In this document: in pieces, positions 24,569 through 34,103 of the stretch
Position numbering within the stretch: the first letter of the stretch is position 1
Layout: each line of letters starts with the position of its first letter
Assembly: GCA_029263295.1 (NCBI GenBank)
Contig: JAJCXT010000092.1
Span: 1 to 64,000, forward strand
Direction: 5' to 3'
Source: Acidobacteriota bacterium
GTDB lineage: Bacteria > Acidobacteriota > UBA890 > WLXD01
DNA: 64,000 nucleotides
The notes under the pieces: generated by a model
The model's input: the letters and a program-made list of their open reading frames with translations, nothing else
What the model was told of the DNA's origin: nothing
The model's database searches: none
Translations under genes and position numbers: made by a program

Positions 24569-25462
24569 ATGCTGAAGATCCGCGATCTGGTGAAGGTCTA
24601 CCCGGGCCCGGTGGCCGCGCTGCAGGGCATCAGCCTGGATACCGCGCCCGGTATGTTCGGACTGCTCGGACCCAACGGCGCCGGCAAGACGACGCTAATG
24701 CGCATCATCGCCGGACTGCTCGAGCCGACCTCGGGCGCGGTGAGTTTTGACGGTGCCGACGTCGTGGCGAACCCACGCGACGTGTGGGCGCAACTGGGAT
24801 ACCTGCCTCAGGACTTCGGCTTCCCACCCCATATGACGGGCGAGGCGGTCCTGCGCTACCTGCTCAAGCTCAAAGGAGTCGAGGCGGCCGCCGGAACCAA
24901 GCAGCTGGTGGCGCAGTTGCTGGAACGCGTCAACCTGGCCCACGCCGCGAAACGCAAGGTCAAGGGGTACTCGGGCGGCATGCGACAGCGCCTCGGCATC
25001 GCCCAGGCGCTGGCCGGCGACCCGAAACTGATTATCGTCGACGAACCGACCGCCGGGCTGGACCCGGAGGAGCGGCTGCGCTTCTACCGACTGCTCGCCG
25101 AGCTAGCGGAGAACCGCACGGTCCTGCTCTCGACCCATATCGTCGAGGACGTGTCTGTGCTGTGCCCGCGATTCGCGGTAATCGCTGGCGGCCGGTTGGT
25201 GGCCCAGACGACGCCCGCAGAAGCCCGCGCCGCAGTGGCCGGCACGATCTACGAGGGCGGTGTTGATGCCGGTGATCTTGCCGAGTTCGAGGCCCGCTGG
25301 CGGGTCACGCAGGCCATTCTCGTCGAGGGTCGCAACCGCGTCCGCGTACACGTTCCCGATGGCGGCCCGCCTGATGGATTCGCGCCGATCGATGCCACGC
25401 TCGAAGACGCGTACCTGGTGCTCATGCGCGAGGCTGCTCGCCAACGCGAGGGCGCGGCTTGA
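24569..25462 (+). CDS. ABC transporter ATP-binding protein
   Basis: This 297-residue ATPase has Walker A GPNGAGKTT, Q-loop LPQDFG, signature YSGGMRQR, Walker B LIIVDEPTAGLDP and switch His in STHIVED. The type is the drug/gliding exporter class (CcmA/GldA-like) that pairs with ABC-2 permeases. The C-terminal 80 residues have the usual accessory domain. Its stop overlaps the next start as TTGA, so it is translationally coupled to the permease-aminopeptidase fusion, its obvious membrane partner. It would act as a dimer on the cytoplasmic face and power export or membrane-side peptide handling. Confidence 0.93.
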   Translation: MLKIRDLVKVYPGPVAALQGISLDTAPGMFGLLGPNGAGKTTLMRIIAGLLEPTSGAVSFDGADVVANPRDVWAQLGYLPQDFGFPPHMTGEAVLRYLLKLKGVEAAAGTKQLVAQLLERVNLAHAAKRKVKGYSGGMRQRLGIAQALAGDPKLIIVDEPTAGLDPEERLRFYRLLAELAENRTVLLSTHIVEDVSVLCPRFAVIAGGRLVAQTTPAEARAAVAGTIYEGGVDAGDLAEFEARWRVTQAILVEGRNRVRVHVPDGGPPDGFAPIDATLEDAYLVLMREAARQREGAA

Positions 25463-28400
25463 ACATCGGGCGCGTCGTAGAGGTCGGGCGCCACGAACTC
25501 GCGTTCACGGTCCGCCGGCCGATGCTGTGGGTGTTGATCGCCATCCTCGGCCTGCTGGTCTGGGGCCTGTCGGCAGGTGGGGTGACGATCTCCAGCGGCG
25601 ACTCGCAGGTGGGTGGCACCGAGGCCCATATCACCTCCCAGTTCTCGCAGGCACTCACCCTCTCGATCACCATCCTCACCCTCTACGGCTTCTTCCTGGC
25701 AGTCGCCGCCGGCATGGCGATCATTCGCGATGACGAACACAAACTCGGTGAGATCCTGCACGCCACCCTGCTCACTCCGGCCGAGTACGTCTGGGGCAAG
25801 TTCCTGGCGGTCATGGTCGCATTCGCGGGTGTTGTAGCAGCGCACCTGAGCCTGGCCGCGTTCTTCAATCATGCCCTCGCGGACGCCGCTTCGGCCGAGT
25901 ACATCGGCCCCTTCTCGCTGGCGAACTACATCGTCCCGGCGCTCGCCTTCGGCCTGCCGGTGATCGTGTTTCTGGGCGGAGTGGCGTTCGCTACTGGCGA
26001 GATCACGCGACGGCCGATCCTGGTTTTCCTGTTCCCGGTCGTGGTCATGTTCGGCACGCTGTCGTTTCTGATCTCATGGTCGCCCGACTGGCTCGATCCG
26101 GCGATCAATCGGTTGCTGATGATGGTGGACCCGAGCGGCTACCGCTGGCTGAATGAAACCTGGCTGAAGGTCGACCGCGGAGTCGAGTTCTACAACAGCG
26201 GCGCGATCGGGTTCGACGCGGGATTCATCCTCAGTCGAATCGGTTTCATCCTGGCCGGATTGGCGGCGGTGGTGGCCAGCCAACGGCACTTCGCACGAAG
26301 CCTGTCTGGCACTCCCGAGCCAGGTCGGCTGAGCCGCTTCGGACAGGCGATCGCGGGCCGTGTCTGGCGCCGATCCCGTGACGCGGGCGCCGTGATCACC
26401 GTCGCCCCGACGCGCAGGCCGCTCGCCGACCTCAGCATGACGACAGTCCCTGTCGGGTTCTTCCGGACCATCAGCACAATCGCCGCCTCCGAAGTGCGCG
26501 AACTGCTCACGCGGCCCGGGCTTTACCTGTTCGTGCCGCTCATCATGATCCAGGCGACCGGCAATATCGTGACCTCGGTGGCGGCCTTCGACGCCCCGGC
26601 ACTGCTGACTCCGGGCGCCATGGCGGGTCAGATGCTCAATACACTAAACCTGCTCGTCTGCTTCCTGCTGCTGTTCTACATGGTGGAGTCGCTGCAGCGC
26701 GAGTTCTCCACCGGGTTCGCGCCCATCTTCTACTCGACCCCGGCGCGGACCAGGGCCATCCTGATGGGTAAGGCGCTGGGCACTAGCCTCGTCGGCGTCG
26801 TAATCGTGGGCGCCATGATGGTTCTCTGCCTTGTGATCCTGCTGTTTCAGCAACTGGCGCACGGCAGTCCGGTGGCGCTGAGCGCATGGCCGTTTATCGT
26901 GACCTGGGGCGCCGTACTCGTGCCGACGTTCATCGTCTGGTGTTCGTTCGTCCTGGCGGTATTCGGACTCACGCGCAACCGCTACACCACCTACGCCGTC
27001 GGTATCGTGGCGATCATCTACACGATCTACCGGCAGGTCTTCAGCGATGGTCTGACCTGGCTGACCAACTGGCTCGGTTGGAGCGCGGTCGTCTGGAGTG
27101 ACATGGGCCTCTTCCCGCTCAACGGCGGCCCGCTCCTGTGGAACCGACTGTTCGTCCTGTCGCTCGCCGTGTTGTTGGTGACGCTCGCCGTGAACTGGTA
27201 CGGACGTCGCGACCACGACCCGCAGCGGATCTTCCAGCGTCTCCAGCCGAAGGCGTTGCTGTGGTCGGTCGGGCGCCTGTTGCCGGCGCTGATCGTCCCG
27301 CTAGGACTCGGGATCTCGCTGTGGCTGAACGTCGAGAGTGGGTACCAGAGCGAGGGTCAGGAGCGCCTTCAGAAAGACTACTGGCGCCGCAACTTCGCCA
27401 CCTGGCGCGACTCGAAGCAGCCCGGCCCGGAGCACGTGGAACTCGATGTCGAGTTGGACCCGGCCCGGCGCTGGATGCGCGTCGAGGGTACGTATCGACT
27501 GCAGAATCAGCACGATGTCCGCCTCGATTCGTGGGCCATGACGCCGGGATTCACGGAGGAACTTACGTGGACTCTCGCCGGCGAAGAGTTCGAGGCCGAC
27601 GATCGCGCCGGGCTGCACGTGTTCGATCACCCCCTCGATCCCGGGGAGACCGTCGAACTCGACTTCGCCTACGAGCGGTTCTTCCCGAAGGGGTACAACC
27701 GCACCGGTGGGGGCGCCGGCGAGTTCGTCCTCGATGCCGCCGTCGTGCTCACGTCGTTCGGGCCCCAGTGGGTGCCGATGATCGGCTATCTCGAGCAGGT
27801 CGGGATCGACGAGGACAACAGCTTCGAGCCGCGCGAGTACCCGGACGACTTCCATGAGGGCATCACCCCCAACGGCTTCGGCTTGCAGGGGCGACCGTAC
27901 ACGACGCGCATCCGCGTCACCGGACCCGAGGAGTTCCAGTTCAACTCCGTCGGCGTCCTGACCGAGTCGAGTGTGAGCGACGGCCGCCGGACCGTGGTCT
28001 GGGAAAGCGACCACCCGGTGACGTTCTTCAACCTCGTCGGCGGGCGCTGGGACGTGCGCGAGGGCGATGGGACGGCCGTCTACTACCATCCTGAACATAC
28101 CTACAACATCGACGAGATCAGCGGGGCGCTCGATGCCGCCCGCAAGTACTATTCGGAGTGGTTCTACCCGTATCCGTGGCAGCTGCTGAAGTTAAGTGAA
28201 TTCCCCGCGCTGGCCGGCTACGCGCAGGGGTTCCCCACGAACATCACCTTCTCGGAGGGAATCGGCTTCCTGACCAAGAGCGACCCGCGCTCGCAGGCCG
28301 CGTTCATGGTCACCGCTCACGAGGCCGCGCATCAATGGTGGGGCAACATCCTCACTCCTGGGCGCGGACCGGGCGGCAACCTGCTTTCGGAAGGTATGTC

Positions 28401-29106
28401 GCACTACTCCACGCTACTGCTCACGGAGCAGGAGCTTGGCGAGGGCCACCGGATCGAAACGTCGAAACGATTCGAGGGCCGCTACGCCAATGGACGCCGG
28501 GTCGACTCGGAACGACCGATGGTCAAGATCGACGGGTCCCGTCCCGGCGACAACGTCGTCACCTACGAGAAGATGGGCTGGGTAGCCTGGATGATGATGG
28601 AGCTGATTGGTCGTGATCAGATGCTCACGGGCCTGCAGGAGTTCATCGCCACCTACGCGCCGAGCCCCGACTATCCGGTCCTGCAGGACCTCGTCGCAAC
28701 GATGCGACCGCACGCACCGGACGCCGCTGCCTTCGACGCCTTCGTTGACCAGTGGTTCTTGGACGTGGTGATGCCGGAATACCGGTTGGCTGACGCCGCC
28801 GTCGAAGCTCAGGGCGACGGCTGGCTGGTCACCGCCACGATCGAGAACATCGGCACGGGCAGCATGCCCATCGAGCTTGCCGCTGTCCGTGGCGTACGCT
28901 TCCCGGAACTGGTCGAAGAAGCGGATGCTGACGCGGACCCTGCGCCCTACCTGGAAGCCCGCTCGTCAGTTACGTTGGCCGGCGGCGAATCGATGACCAT
29001 CGAGTTTCTCACGGACTTCGAGCCCGAGACCCTGATAGTCGACCCGGACGCCATCGTGCTGCAGCTGCGCCGCGAGGAGGCCGAAGCGGATCTCACGACC
29101 AACTGA
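25459..29106 (+). CDS. ABC-2 permease fused to an M1-family zinc aminopeptidase
   Basis: The 1215-residue protein begins with an ABC-2 permease of about 12 helices in two blocks (about 1-290 and 340-620). From about residue 640 onward it is an M1-like aminopeptidase on the extracytoplasmic side. Zinc ligands are His954 and His958 in HEAAHQWWG and Glu978 in LLSEGMSHY, with catalytic Glu955. The usual GAMEN exopeptidase motif is not obvious; FSEGIGF occupies that region, so specificity may differ. The start TTG overlaps the ATPase stop. Similar fusions occur in Bacteroidetes, Xanthomonadales and Acidobacteria. A plausible job is export or uptake coupled to peptide trimming at the membrane, which is inference. 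Confidence 0.9.
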   Translation: MNIGRVVEVGRHELAFTVRRPMLWVLIAILGLLVWGLSAGGVTISSGDSQVGGTEAHITSQFSQALTLSITILTLYGFFLAVAAGMAIIRDDEHKLGEILHATLLTPAEYVWGKFLAVMVAFAGVVAAHLSLAAFFNHALADAASAEYIGPFSLANYIVPALAFGLPVIVFLGGVAFATGEITRRPILVFLFPVVVMFGTLSFLISWSPDWLDPAINRLLMMVDPSGYRWLNETWLKVDRGVEFYNSGAIGFDAGFILSRIGFILAGLAAVVASQRHFARSLSGTPEPGRLSRFGQAIAGRVWRRSRDAGAVITVAPTRRPLADLSMTTVPVGFFRTISTIAASEVRELLTRPGLYLFVPLIMIQATGNIVTSVAAFDAPALLTPGAMAGQMLNTLNLLVCFLLLFYMVESLQREFSTGFAPIFYSTPARTRAILMGKALGTSLVGVVIVGAMMVLCLVILLFQQLAHGSPVALSAWPFIVTWGAVLVPTFIVWCSFVLAVFGLTRNRYTTYAVGIVAIIYTIYRQVFSDGLTWLTNWLGWSAVVWSDMGLFPLNGGPLLWNRLFVLSLAVLLVTLAVNWYGRRDHDPQRIFQRLQPKALLWSVGRLLPALIVPLGLGISLWLNVESGYQSEGQERLQKDYWRRNFATWRDSKQPGPEHVELDVELDPARRWMRVEGTYRLQNQHDVRLDSWAMTPGFTEELTWTLAGEEFEADDRAGLHVFDHPLDPGETVELDFAYERFFPKGYNRTGGGAGEFVLDAAVVLTSFGPQWVPMIGYLEQVGIDEDNSFEPREYPDDFHEGITPNGFGLQGRPYTTRIRVTGPEEFQFNSVGVLTESSVSDGRRTVVWESDHPVTFFNLVGGRWDVREGDGTAVYYHPEHTYNIDEISGALDAARKYYSEWFYPYPWQLLKLSEFPALAGYAQGFPTNITFSEGIGFLTKSDPRSQAAFMVTAHEAAHQWWGNILTPGRGPGGNLLSEGMSHYSTLLLTEQELGEGHRIETSKRFEGRYANGRRVDSERPMVKIDGSRPGDNVVTYEKMGWVAWMMMELIGRDQMLTGLQEFIATYAPSPDYPVLQDLVATMRPHAPDAAAFDAFVDQWFLDVVMPEYRLADAAVEAQGDGWLVTATIENIGTGSMPIELAAVRGVRFPELVEEADADADPAPYLEARSSVTLAGGESMTIEFLTDFEPETLIVDPDAIVLQLRREEAEADLTTN

Positions 29107-29131
29107 GCGTTACGCGGACGGACGGTATGGG

Positions 29132-29884
29132 CTAGCGCTCGGCGACCACGCGAGCCGACTCGACGTAGTCGAGCAGCGGGAAGTCACGCGCGAGATATGC
29201 CTCGCCCTCCGCTCCTATGCGGCCCTGGCTCGGACCCTGGCCGCCGGACTCAGCGCCCTCACCGTAGTCCGAGTACAGGCTGTCGATCACGCTCATGCCC
29301 TCGATCACCTCGCCGAAGGGCGAAAACCCCATGTTGTCTAGATTCAGGTTATCGCCGAGGTTGATGAACAGCTGCGTGGTCCGCGAGTTCGGCCCGCCAG
29401 TCGCGAACGTGAGCCGACCACGCGTATTCATCTCACCCATCGGGTCATCCGGAATCAAGGCCCGGTCCCAGGCTTCGTTGACGGCCGGGTCGCCGTTCAT
29501 GCCGAACTGAGCCACGAACCCGTCCAGGACGCGGAAGAAACGGTTGTTGTTGTAGTAGCCGACCTGCACGAGGTTGTAGAAACGATCGGCGCCAAGCGGC
29601 GCCCACGCCCGATGCACCTCCACGATGAACTCACCCTTGGTGGTAGCGAAGGCGACGCGGTACTGGCCCGGTGCCTGGCGGTTGGCGTCCGGATGGTCCG
29701 GGTCGAGCAGCGGCATGGTTCCGACGGTGCTGACCGGCTCCAGGTTCTCCTCTGGCGCGGGTGGTGCAGCCGCGCCGGCCGCATCGCCCGCGGGGGCCGG
29801 CTCGGCAGGCTCCTCGGCGCCGCCACAGGCCACGAGACCTATCGACAAGAAGAACACCGCGGTCCAGATCGAGCTTCGCTTCAT
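29132..29884 (-). CDS. Cyclophilin-type peptidyl-prolyl isomerase lipoprotein
   Basis: The protein of about 250 residues has a lipoprotein signal with lipobox LVAC, an Ala/Pro/Glu linker of about 35 residues, and a cyclophilin domain from about residue 80 (YRVAFATTKGEFIVEVHRAWAP, DRFYNLVQVGYYNNNRFFRV, FVAQFGMNGDP, TRGRLTFATGGPNSRTTQLFINL). The Arg, Phe and Gln residues around the active-site cleft are present. It catalyses cis-trans isomerisation of prolyl bonds in the periplasm. ATG at 29882-29884 and TTG one codon earlier are both possible starts, with AGGAG in front. It converges with the permease-aminopeptidase gene. Confidence 0.92.
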   Translation of the reverse strand: MKRSSIWTAVFFLSIGLVACGGAEEPAEPAPAGDAAGAAAPPAPEENLEPVSTVGTMPLLDPDHPDANRQAPGQYRVAFATTKGEFIVEVHRAWAPLGADRFYNLVQVGYYNNNRFFRVLDGFVAQFGMNGDPAVNEAWDRALIPDDPMGEMNTRGRLTFATGGPNSRTTQLFINLGDNLNLDNMGFSPFGEVIEGMSVIDSLYSDYGEGAESGGQGPSQGRIGAEGEAYLARDFPLLDYVESARVVAER

Positions 29885-29994
29885 CAAGATCGTCTCTCCT
29901 TCAACATCGGGTCACGGGCGGCGGGACGCCGCGGCGAAAGTCTACCGTGGGCACGGCCACCACACGTCCACGCGGTCTCACACATACCTGGTCG

Positions 29995-30023
29995 TTGCAT
30001 ACATCTTCTGAAGTGGATATAGT
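29995..30023 (+). promoter_or_regulatory. Sigma-70 promoter with PadR-type palindrome
   Basis: TTGCAT (29995-30000), a 17-nt spacer and TATAGT (30018-30023) form a near-consensus promoter about 40 nt upstream of the ATG at 30062. The palindrome CTTC-T-GAAG (30005-30013) sits inside the spacer and is a likely binding site for the PadR product. The promoter position argues for ATG 30062 over the TTG start at 30029. Confidence 0.6.
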
Positions 30024-30061
30024 CAACTTTGAAGATTTCCACCGCTTTCAGCGAGACTCTC

Positions 30062-30403
30062 ATGACTTCGAACAAGCCTGCGGACCTGCTGCCGCTTCGA
30101 CCTGTCGTCTTCGGCATCCTTAGCGTTCTGCGCCAGGCACCACTGCACGGCTACGGCATCATGCAGCAGGCCAATGACCACGTCGGCCACCGGGCGCTGC
30201 TCGGGCCAGGCACGCTGTACCGAACGCTGAAGGAGTTGCGCGCCGGCGGCATGATCGAGCATGCCGCAGCGCCGGGGGGCACGGACGCACGCCGCCAGTA
30301 CTACCAGTTGACGCGGTTTGGCGGCGACGTTGCCGTCGCGGAAGCCCAACGCCTGGGTCGCCTCATCGATACCGCCACTCTGGCGAGCCAGCAGGCCGGA
30401 TGA
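30062..30403 (+). CDS. PadR-family transcriptional regulator (module 2)
   Basis: This 113-residue winged-helix repressor has LPLRPVVFGILSVLRQAPLHGYGIMQQ, LGPGTLYRTLKELRAGGMIEHA as recognition helix and DARRQYYQLTRFGG as wing. It is the same type as the PadR at 24063 but clearly divergent in sequence. ATG at 30062 is chosen because the promoter just upstream would start transcription near 30030, past the TTG at 30029. Its stop overlaps the start of the ADOP permease as ATGA. It probably controls its own operon. Confidence 0.9.
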   Translation: MTSNKPADLLPLRPVVFGILSVLRQAPLHGYGIMQQANDHVGHRALLGPGTLYRTLKELRAGGMIEHAAAPGGTDARRQYYQLTRFGGDVAVAEAQRLGRLIDTATLASQQAG

Positions 30404-33117
30404 CGCCGGCCCAACCCGCGTCCCCGCCCACCGCGCCCATGAACCCACTATCCGCTGGAGAACGCCTCTACTGTGTGGCACTGCACCTGTTGCCGGCGCG
30501 TTTTCGAGCCGAGGCCGGACCCGAAATGCTTGCCGTCTTCAGAGACTGGCATGCCTCTGCTGGAGACCGCCCCTTCGGTGCTTTCCGGCTGTGGTGGCTC
30601 GCGCTGCGTGATCTCGCAAGCTGCATCCGCGCCGAGCGGTTGCGTTCGTCACTCGCACTTCCCCAGCTACAGGACCGAGCCCCGATGATCGAGATTCTGT
30701 TCAAGGACTTCCGCTACGCGCTACGCGGCCTGCGACGCGCCCCGGGCTTCGCTGCCATCGTCGTTCTGACTCTGGCGCTCGGCATCGGGGCCAACACTGC
30801 CATCTTCAGCGTCGTCGACGGCATCCTGCTGCGCGCGCTGCCCTTCGACGACCCCGAGGAGCTCGTTGCCGTCTGGGCCGACTATACGCGCCGCGACGGC
30901 CCTGTACGCGAATGGCTCTCCTACCCCAATTTCCATGATGTTCGTCAACTCGACGAGGTGTTCGTCGAGGTGGGCACCTACCTGGGTTTGGGAGCGACAC
31001 TGACCGGATCCGGCGATGCAGTGAGCGTTCGGGGAGCTCAAGTCAGCGAAGGCATGTTCAATCGCGTACTCGGCGTGCAGCCCGCGTTGGGCCGCGGTTT
31101 CGCGGCGAGCGATGACATCCCGGACGCGGAGCGTGTGGCGCTGCTCTCCTGGGCGCTGTGGCAGCAGCAGTGGCACGGTGATCCCTCGATCCTCGGCGAA
31201 GCGATCGTGCTCAGCGGCGAGCCCACTATCGTCATCGGCATCATGCCCGCCACATTCCAGCCGCCGTTCAGCCCGCAGGCAGAGCTCTGGGTAGCCCTGC
31301 GCATGGACGCGACTCAGAGCGCGGGCGCTCGGGGAGAGGCCCGGTACCGATCGATCGCCCGGCTGCAGCCGGAGGTCACCACCGCGACGGCCCAGAGCGC
31401 AGCTGACGCGCTGGGGTCCGCACTCGAACGGGAGTATCCGGACGCCAACGTCGGGATCGGATACGCGCTACGTCCGCTGCGCAGCGATATCGTCGGTGGC
31501 ACCAGCACCGCACTCTGGATCCTGCTCGGAGCTGTCGGCTTCGTATTGCTCATGGCCTGCGTGAACGTCGCCAACCTTCTCCTTGCGCAGGCCACCTCCC
31601 GCGTGGGCGAGATCGCCGTGCGTTCCGCCGTGGGCGCGAGCCGCGCCGCCATCATCCGGCAGTTGCTGGCCGAGAGCATCGTGCTGGCGACCACCGGGGG
31701 TGTGCTGGGTGCGCTGCTGGGAGTCTTCGGGACGCGCGCCCTGGTAGGCCTGGCCCCACCCGGCACTCCGCGCCTCGCCGAGGTATCCGCCGACGCCCGC
31801 GTTCTCGCTTTCACCGCGACCGTCACCCTCCTGGCCGCCTTCGCGTTCGGTCTTATCCCGGCGCTGCGCGCGTCTCGGGGCAACCTCTCCGTCGCCCTGA
31901 ACGAAGCGGGACGCAGCGCTGACGGCAGCGGCGGGCGCAGGCTACGCGCAGGGCTGGTTGTCGTGCAAGTCGCTCTGGCAATGGTGCTGCTGGTCAGCGC
32001 GGGATTGCTTCTGCGCACCTTCCAGCAGATGAACTCCGTCGACCTCGGCTTCGAACCCGGCGGCGTGCTGGCTTTGCAGCTGGGTCTGCCATCGGGGCGG
32101 TACGCGGATAACGCCGACCGGGTCGCCTTCTACGGCGAACTGGAACGCCGCCTGGCCGCGCTGCCCGGAGTAGACGCTGTAGGGGGCGTGGATACGCTGC
32201 CACTCAGTGGCTTCGACGGTGACGCCAATTTCCAGATCGAAGGTCAGCCCGAACCACCTCGCGACCAGCAGCGCATCGCGTGGGTCCGCCGCATGACACC
32301 GGGCTACCCCGAGACGATCGGCCTGCGCCTGACGTCCGGCCGGTTCTTCGAGTTGACCGATGATGGCGAAGCTGCACGGGTGGTCGTGATCAACCAGACC
32401 CTCGCCAGCACCTACTTCGATGGACAGGACCCGATAGGGCAGCGCGTCTACTTCGGCCGCGCGGACGACGATCCCTTCTACCTCACGATCGTCGGCGTGG
32501 TGGGCGACATCAAGAACTTCGGCGTGACCCAGGAGAGCCGCAACGCCATGTACTTCGCCTATGCGCAGTTACCCACCGGGTTCATGTCGATGGTGCTGCG
32601 CACGTCGGGAGACCCGTCGAGCCTGGCAGCACCGGCGCGCGCGGTGGTGGCTGACCTGGACAACCTGCTCGCCACGGCCAGCATCTCGACCGTGGACGAC
32701 GTGGTGCAGCAATCGCTCGCTTCCGAGCGCTTCACGACAACATTGATGAGCGCTTTCGCGGCGGTGGCCCTGGTTCTTGCCGTAATCGGACTATATGGCG
32801 TCATCTCGTACGCAGTGAGTATGCGTAGCCACGAGATCGGGGTGCGGATGGCGCTGGGGGCCAACCGACGAAATGTCGGCAGGCTTGTCGTTGGCGGCAG
32901 CGTGGGACTCGTAGTGGCCGGGGTCGCTCTCGGCACCGTTGGTGCCTGGGGCGCTACACGTGCGCTCACGGGTCTGCTTTACGAAACAGACCCGACCGAC
33001 CCGCTGACCTTCACGGCCGTCATCGGTGTGCTGCTGTTGGCCGGGATCGTCGCGGCGACACTACCTGCCAACCGCGCGAGCCGAATCGATCCGATCCGAG
33101 TGCTGTCTCGCGACTGA
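30400..33117 (+). CDS. ADOP-type ABC permease (module 2)
   Basis: The 905-residue protein has the same plan as the ADOP permease at 21233: an N-terminal prefix (GERLYCVALHLLPARFRAEAGPEML), a first membrane helix (FAAIVVLTLALGIGANTAIFSVV), a MacB-type periplasmic domain, an FtsX core near 375-490 (WILLGAVGFVLLMACVNVANLLLAQ), a second periplasmic domain and a last FtsX core (LVLAVIGLYGVISYAVSMRSHEIGVRM at about 785). The prefix is the PadR-associated kind. ATGA overlap couples it to the PadR gene. The Gly-rich insertion of the first ADOP is missing. Substrate unknown. Confidence 0.9.
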   Translation: MTPAQPASPPTAPMNPLSAGERLYCVALHLLPARFRAEAGPEMLAVFRDWHASAGDRPFGAFRLWWLALRDLASCIRAERLRSSLALPQLQDRAPMIEILFKDFRYALRGLRRAPGFAAIVVLTLALGIGANTAIFSVVDGILLRALPFDDPEELVAVWADYTRRDGPVREWLSYPNFHDVRQLDEVFVEVGTYLGLGATLTGSGDAVSVRGAQVSEGMFNRVLGVQPALGRGFAASDDIPDAERVALLSWALWQQQWHGDPSILGEAIVLSGEPTIVIGIMPATFQPPFSPQAELWVALRMDATQSAGARGEARYRSIARLQPEVTTATAQSAADALGSALEREYPDANVGIGYALRPLRSDIVGGTSTALWILLGAVGFVLLMACVNVANLLLAQATSRVGEIAVRSAVGASRAAIIRQLLAESIVLATTGGVLGALLGVFGTRALVGLAPPGTPRLAEVSADARVLAFTATVTLLAAFAFGLIPALRASRGNLSVALNEAGRSADGSGGRRLRAGLVVVQVALAMVLLVSAGLLLRTFQQMNSVDLGFEPGGVLALQLGLPSGRYADNADRVAFYGELERRLAALPGVDAVGGVDTLPLSGFDGDANFQIEGQPEPPRDQQRIAWVRRMTPGYPETIGLRLTSGRFFELTDDGEAARVVVINQTLASTYFDGQDPIGQRVYFGRADDDPFYLTIVGVVGDIKNFGVTQESRNAMYFAYAQLPTGFMSMVLRTSGDPSSLAAPARAVVADLDNLLATASISTVDDVVQQSLASERFTTTLMSAFAAVALVLAVIGLYGVISYAVSMRSHEIGVRMALGANRRNVGRLVVGGSVGLVVAGVALGTVGAWGATRALTGLLYETDPTDPLTFTAVIGVLLLAGIVAATLPANRASRIDPIRVLSRD

Positions 33118-33161
33118 GCCCCGACTGCCTGGTGTAACGCCTCAGGCCTGGCAGGGCGTGG

Positions 33162-34103
33162 CTAGCGGAGATCCACGAGCAGCGCCCGAACCACGATGGC
33201 CGCGTTGCGGGCAGCGATGGGAGCGAAGCTCTCCACGCGATTCTCGGCAGGGTTCGCTCCCGCCATGTCGGAGATCGATCGGACACCGATGTAGGGCACT
33301 CCGTTGGCGTGGGCGACGTGGCCGACAGCGGCCGTCTCCATATCGAAGCCATCGGGCGCGAACGTTTCCCACACCCAATCGCGATATGCGGCGTCGTCAA
33401 CGAAAGTCGGGCCGCTGACGCCGTTGCCGCCGACGCGCACGATCGGCTCGTACTCCAGGCACTCGCCCTCAGACACGCAGCGCTCCAGGGTTACCGAGCC
33501 GACCAGGCGTTCAACGCGCGCCAGCATCCCCGCATCGACGTCGAACCAGAGCTTCAGATCTTCGGCATCCGCTTCGCCAGCCGCCGATGTCGCCCGAACC
33601 TGCTGTGGGTACATCATCCCGAAACTGCCCAGGTCCTCGCTGCGCCAGCCCCGCCGCCAGCCGGCACGCGACGCATCGGTGAACACGTGCTCCTGGTACT
33701 GCGCCCAGCGGCGGGGCACCGTGACGTCGCCGATGTTGATCTCCGGGCTGGCTCCACCAGCAATGCCGGAGAAGACCACCGCCTGGATGTTGAAGTGATC
33801 GAGAGCCGCCTGGGCTCCCATCGTGGCGTTGACCATGCTGATGCCGGCCGCCAGCAGAACGACGTCAACCTCCTCGAGGGTGCCGACGTGGTGCGTGCGG
33901 CCGTTGACGATCTCGCGGCGTTCGATCTCGGCCGCTTCGAGCAACGGCTGCAACTCGATCGGCATGGCGGTGAGCACGAGTACGCGACTGACCGCGGCAG
34001 GTGGCGCGAGATCGCCGGCAGGGTCTCCTACCTGGCCACAACCCGTCGCGACGAACAGCACTACTCCCAACAGACCCGTTCGCACCGCTTGCGAGGTCCG
34101 CAC
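33162..34103 (-). CDS. Exported nucleosidase/phosphorylase-superfamily lipoprotein (MTAN-like)
   Basis: This 313-residue protein has a lipoprotein signal with a lipobox ending in Cys (FVATGC) and then the fold of 5'-methylthioadenosine/S-adenosylhomocysteine nucleosidases and purine phosphorylases: VLVLTAMPIELQPLLEAAEI, VVFSGIAGGASPEINIGDVTV, the purine/ribose motif FDMETAAVGHVA and the late catalytic Asp in RSISDMAG. MTAN enzymes are normally cytosolic, so surface or periplasmic location is unusual. It starts at GTG 34101-34103 and shares one base with the stop of the M20 peptidase gene (TAGTG), so the two are coupled. A role in salvage of nucleosides outside the cytoplasm is plausible but not shown. 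Confidence 0.82.
   Translation of the reverse strand: MRTSQAVRTGLLGVVLFVATGCGQVGDPAGDLAPPAAVSRVLVLTAMPIELQPLLEAAEIERREIVNGRTHHVGTLEEVDVVLLAAGISMVNATMGAQAALDHFNIQAVVFSGIAGGASPEINIGDVTVPRRWAQYQEHVFTDASRAGWRRGWRSEDLGSFGMMYPQQVRATSAAGEADAEDLKLWFDVDAGMLARVERLVGSVTLERCVSEGECLEYEPIVRVGGNGVSGPTFVDDAAYRDWVWETFAPDGFDMETAAVGHVAHANGVPYIGVRSISDMAGANPAENRVESFAPIAARNAAIVVRALLVDLR

Noticed and set aside
33118-33161. Possible terminator GCCTG/CAGGC between ADOP permease and nucleosidase gene
   Set aside because: Only a 5-bp stem with an 11-nt loop and several equally weak alternatives.
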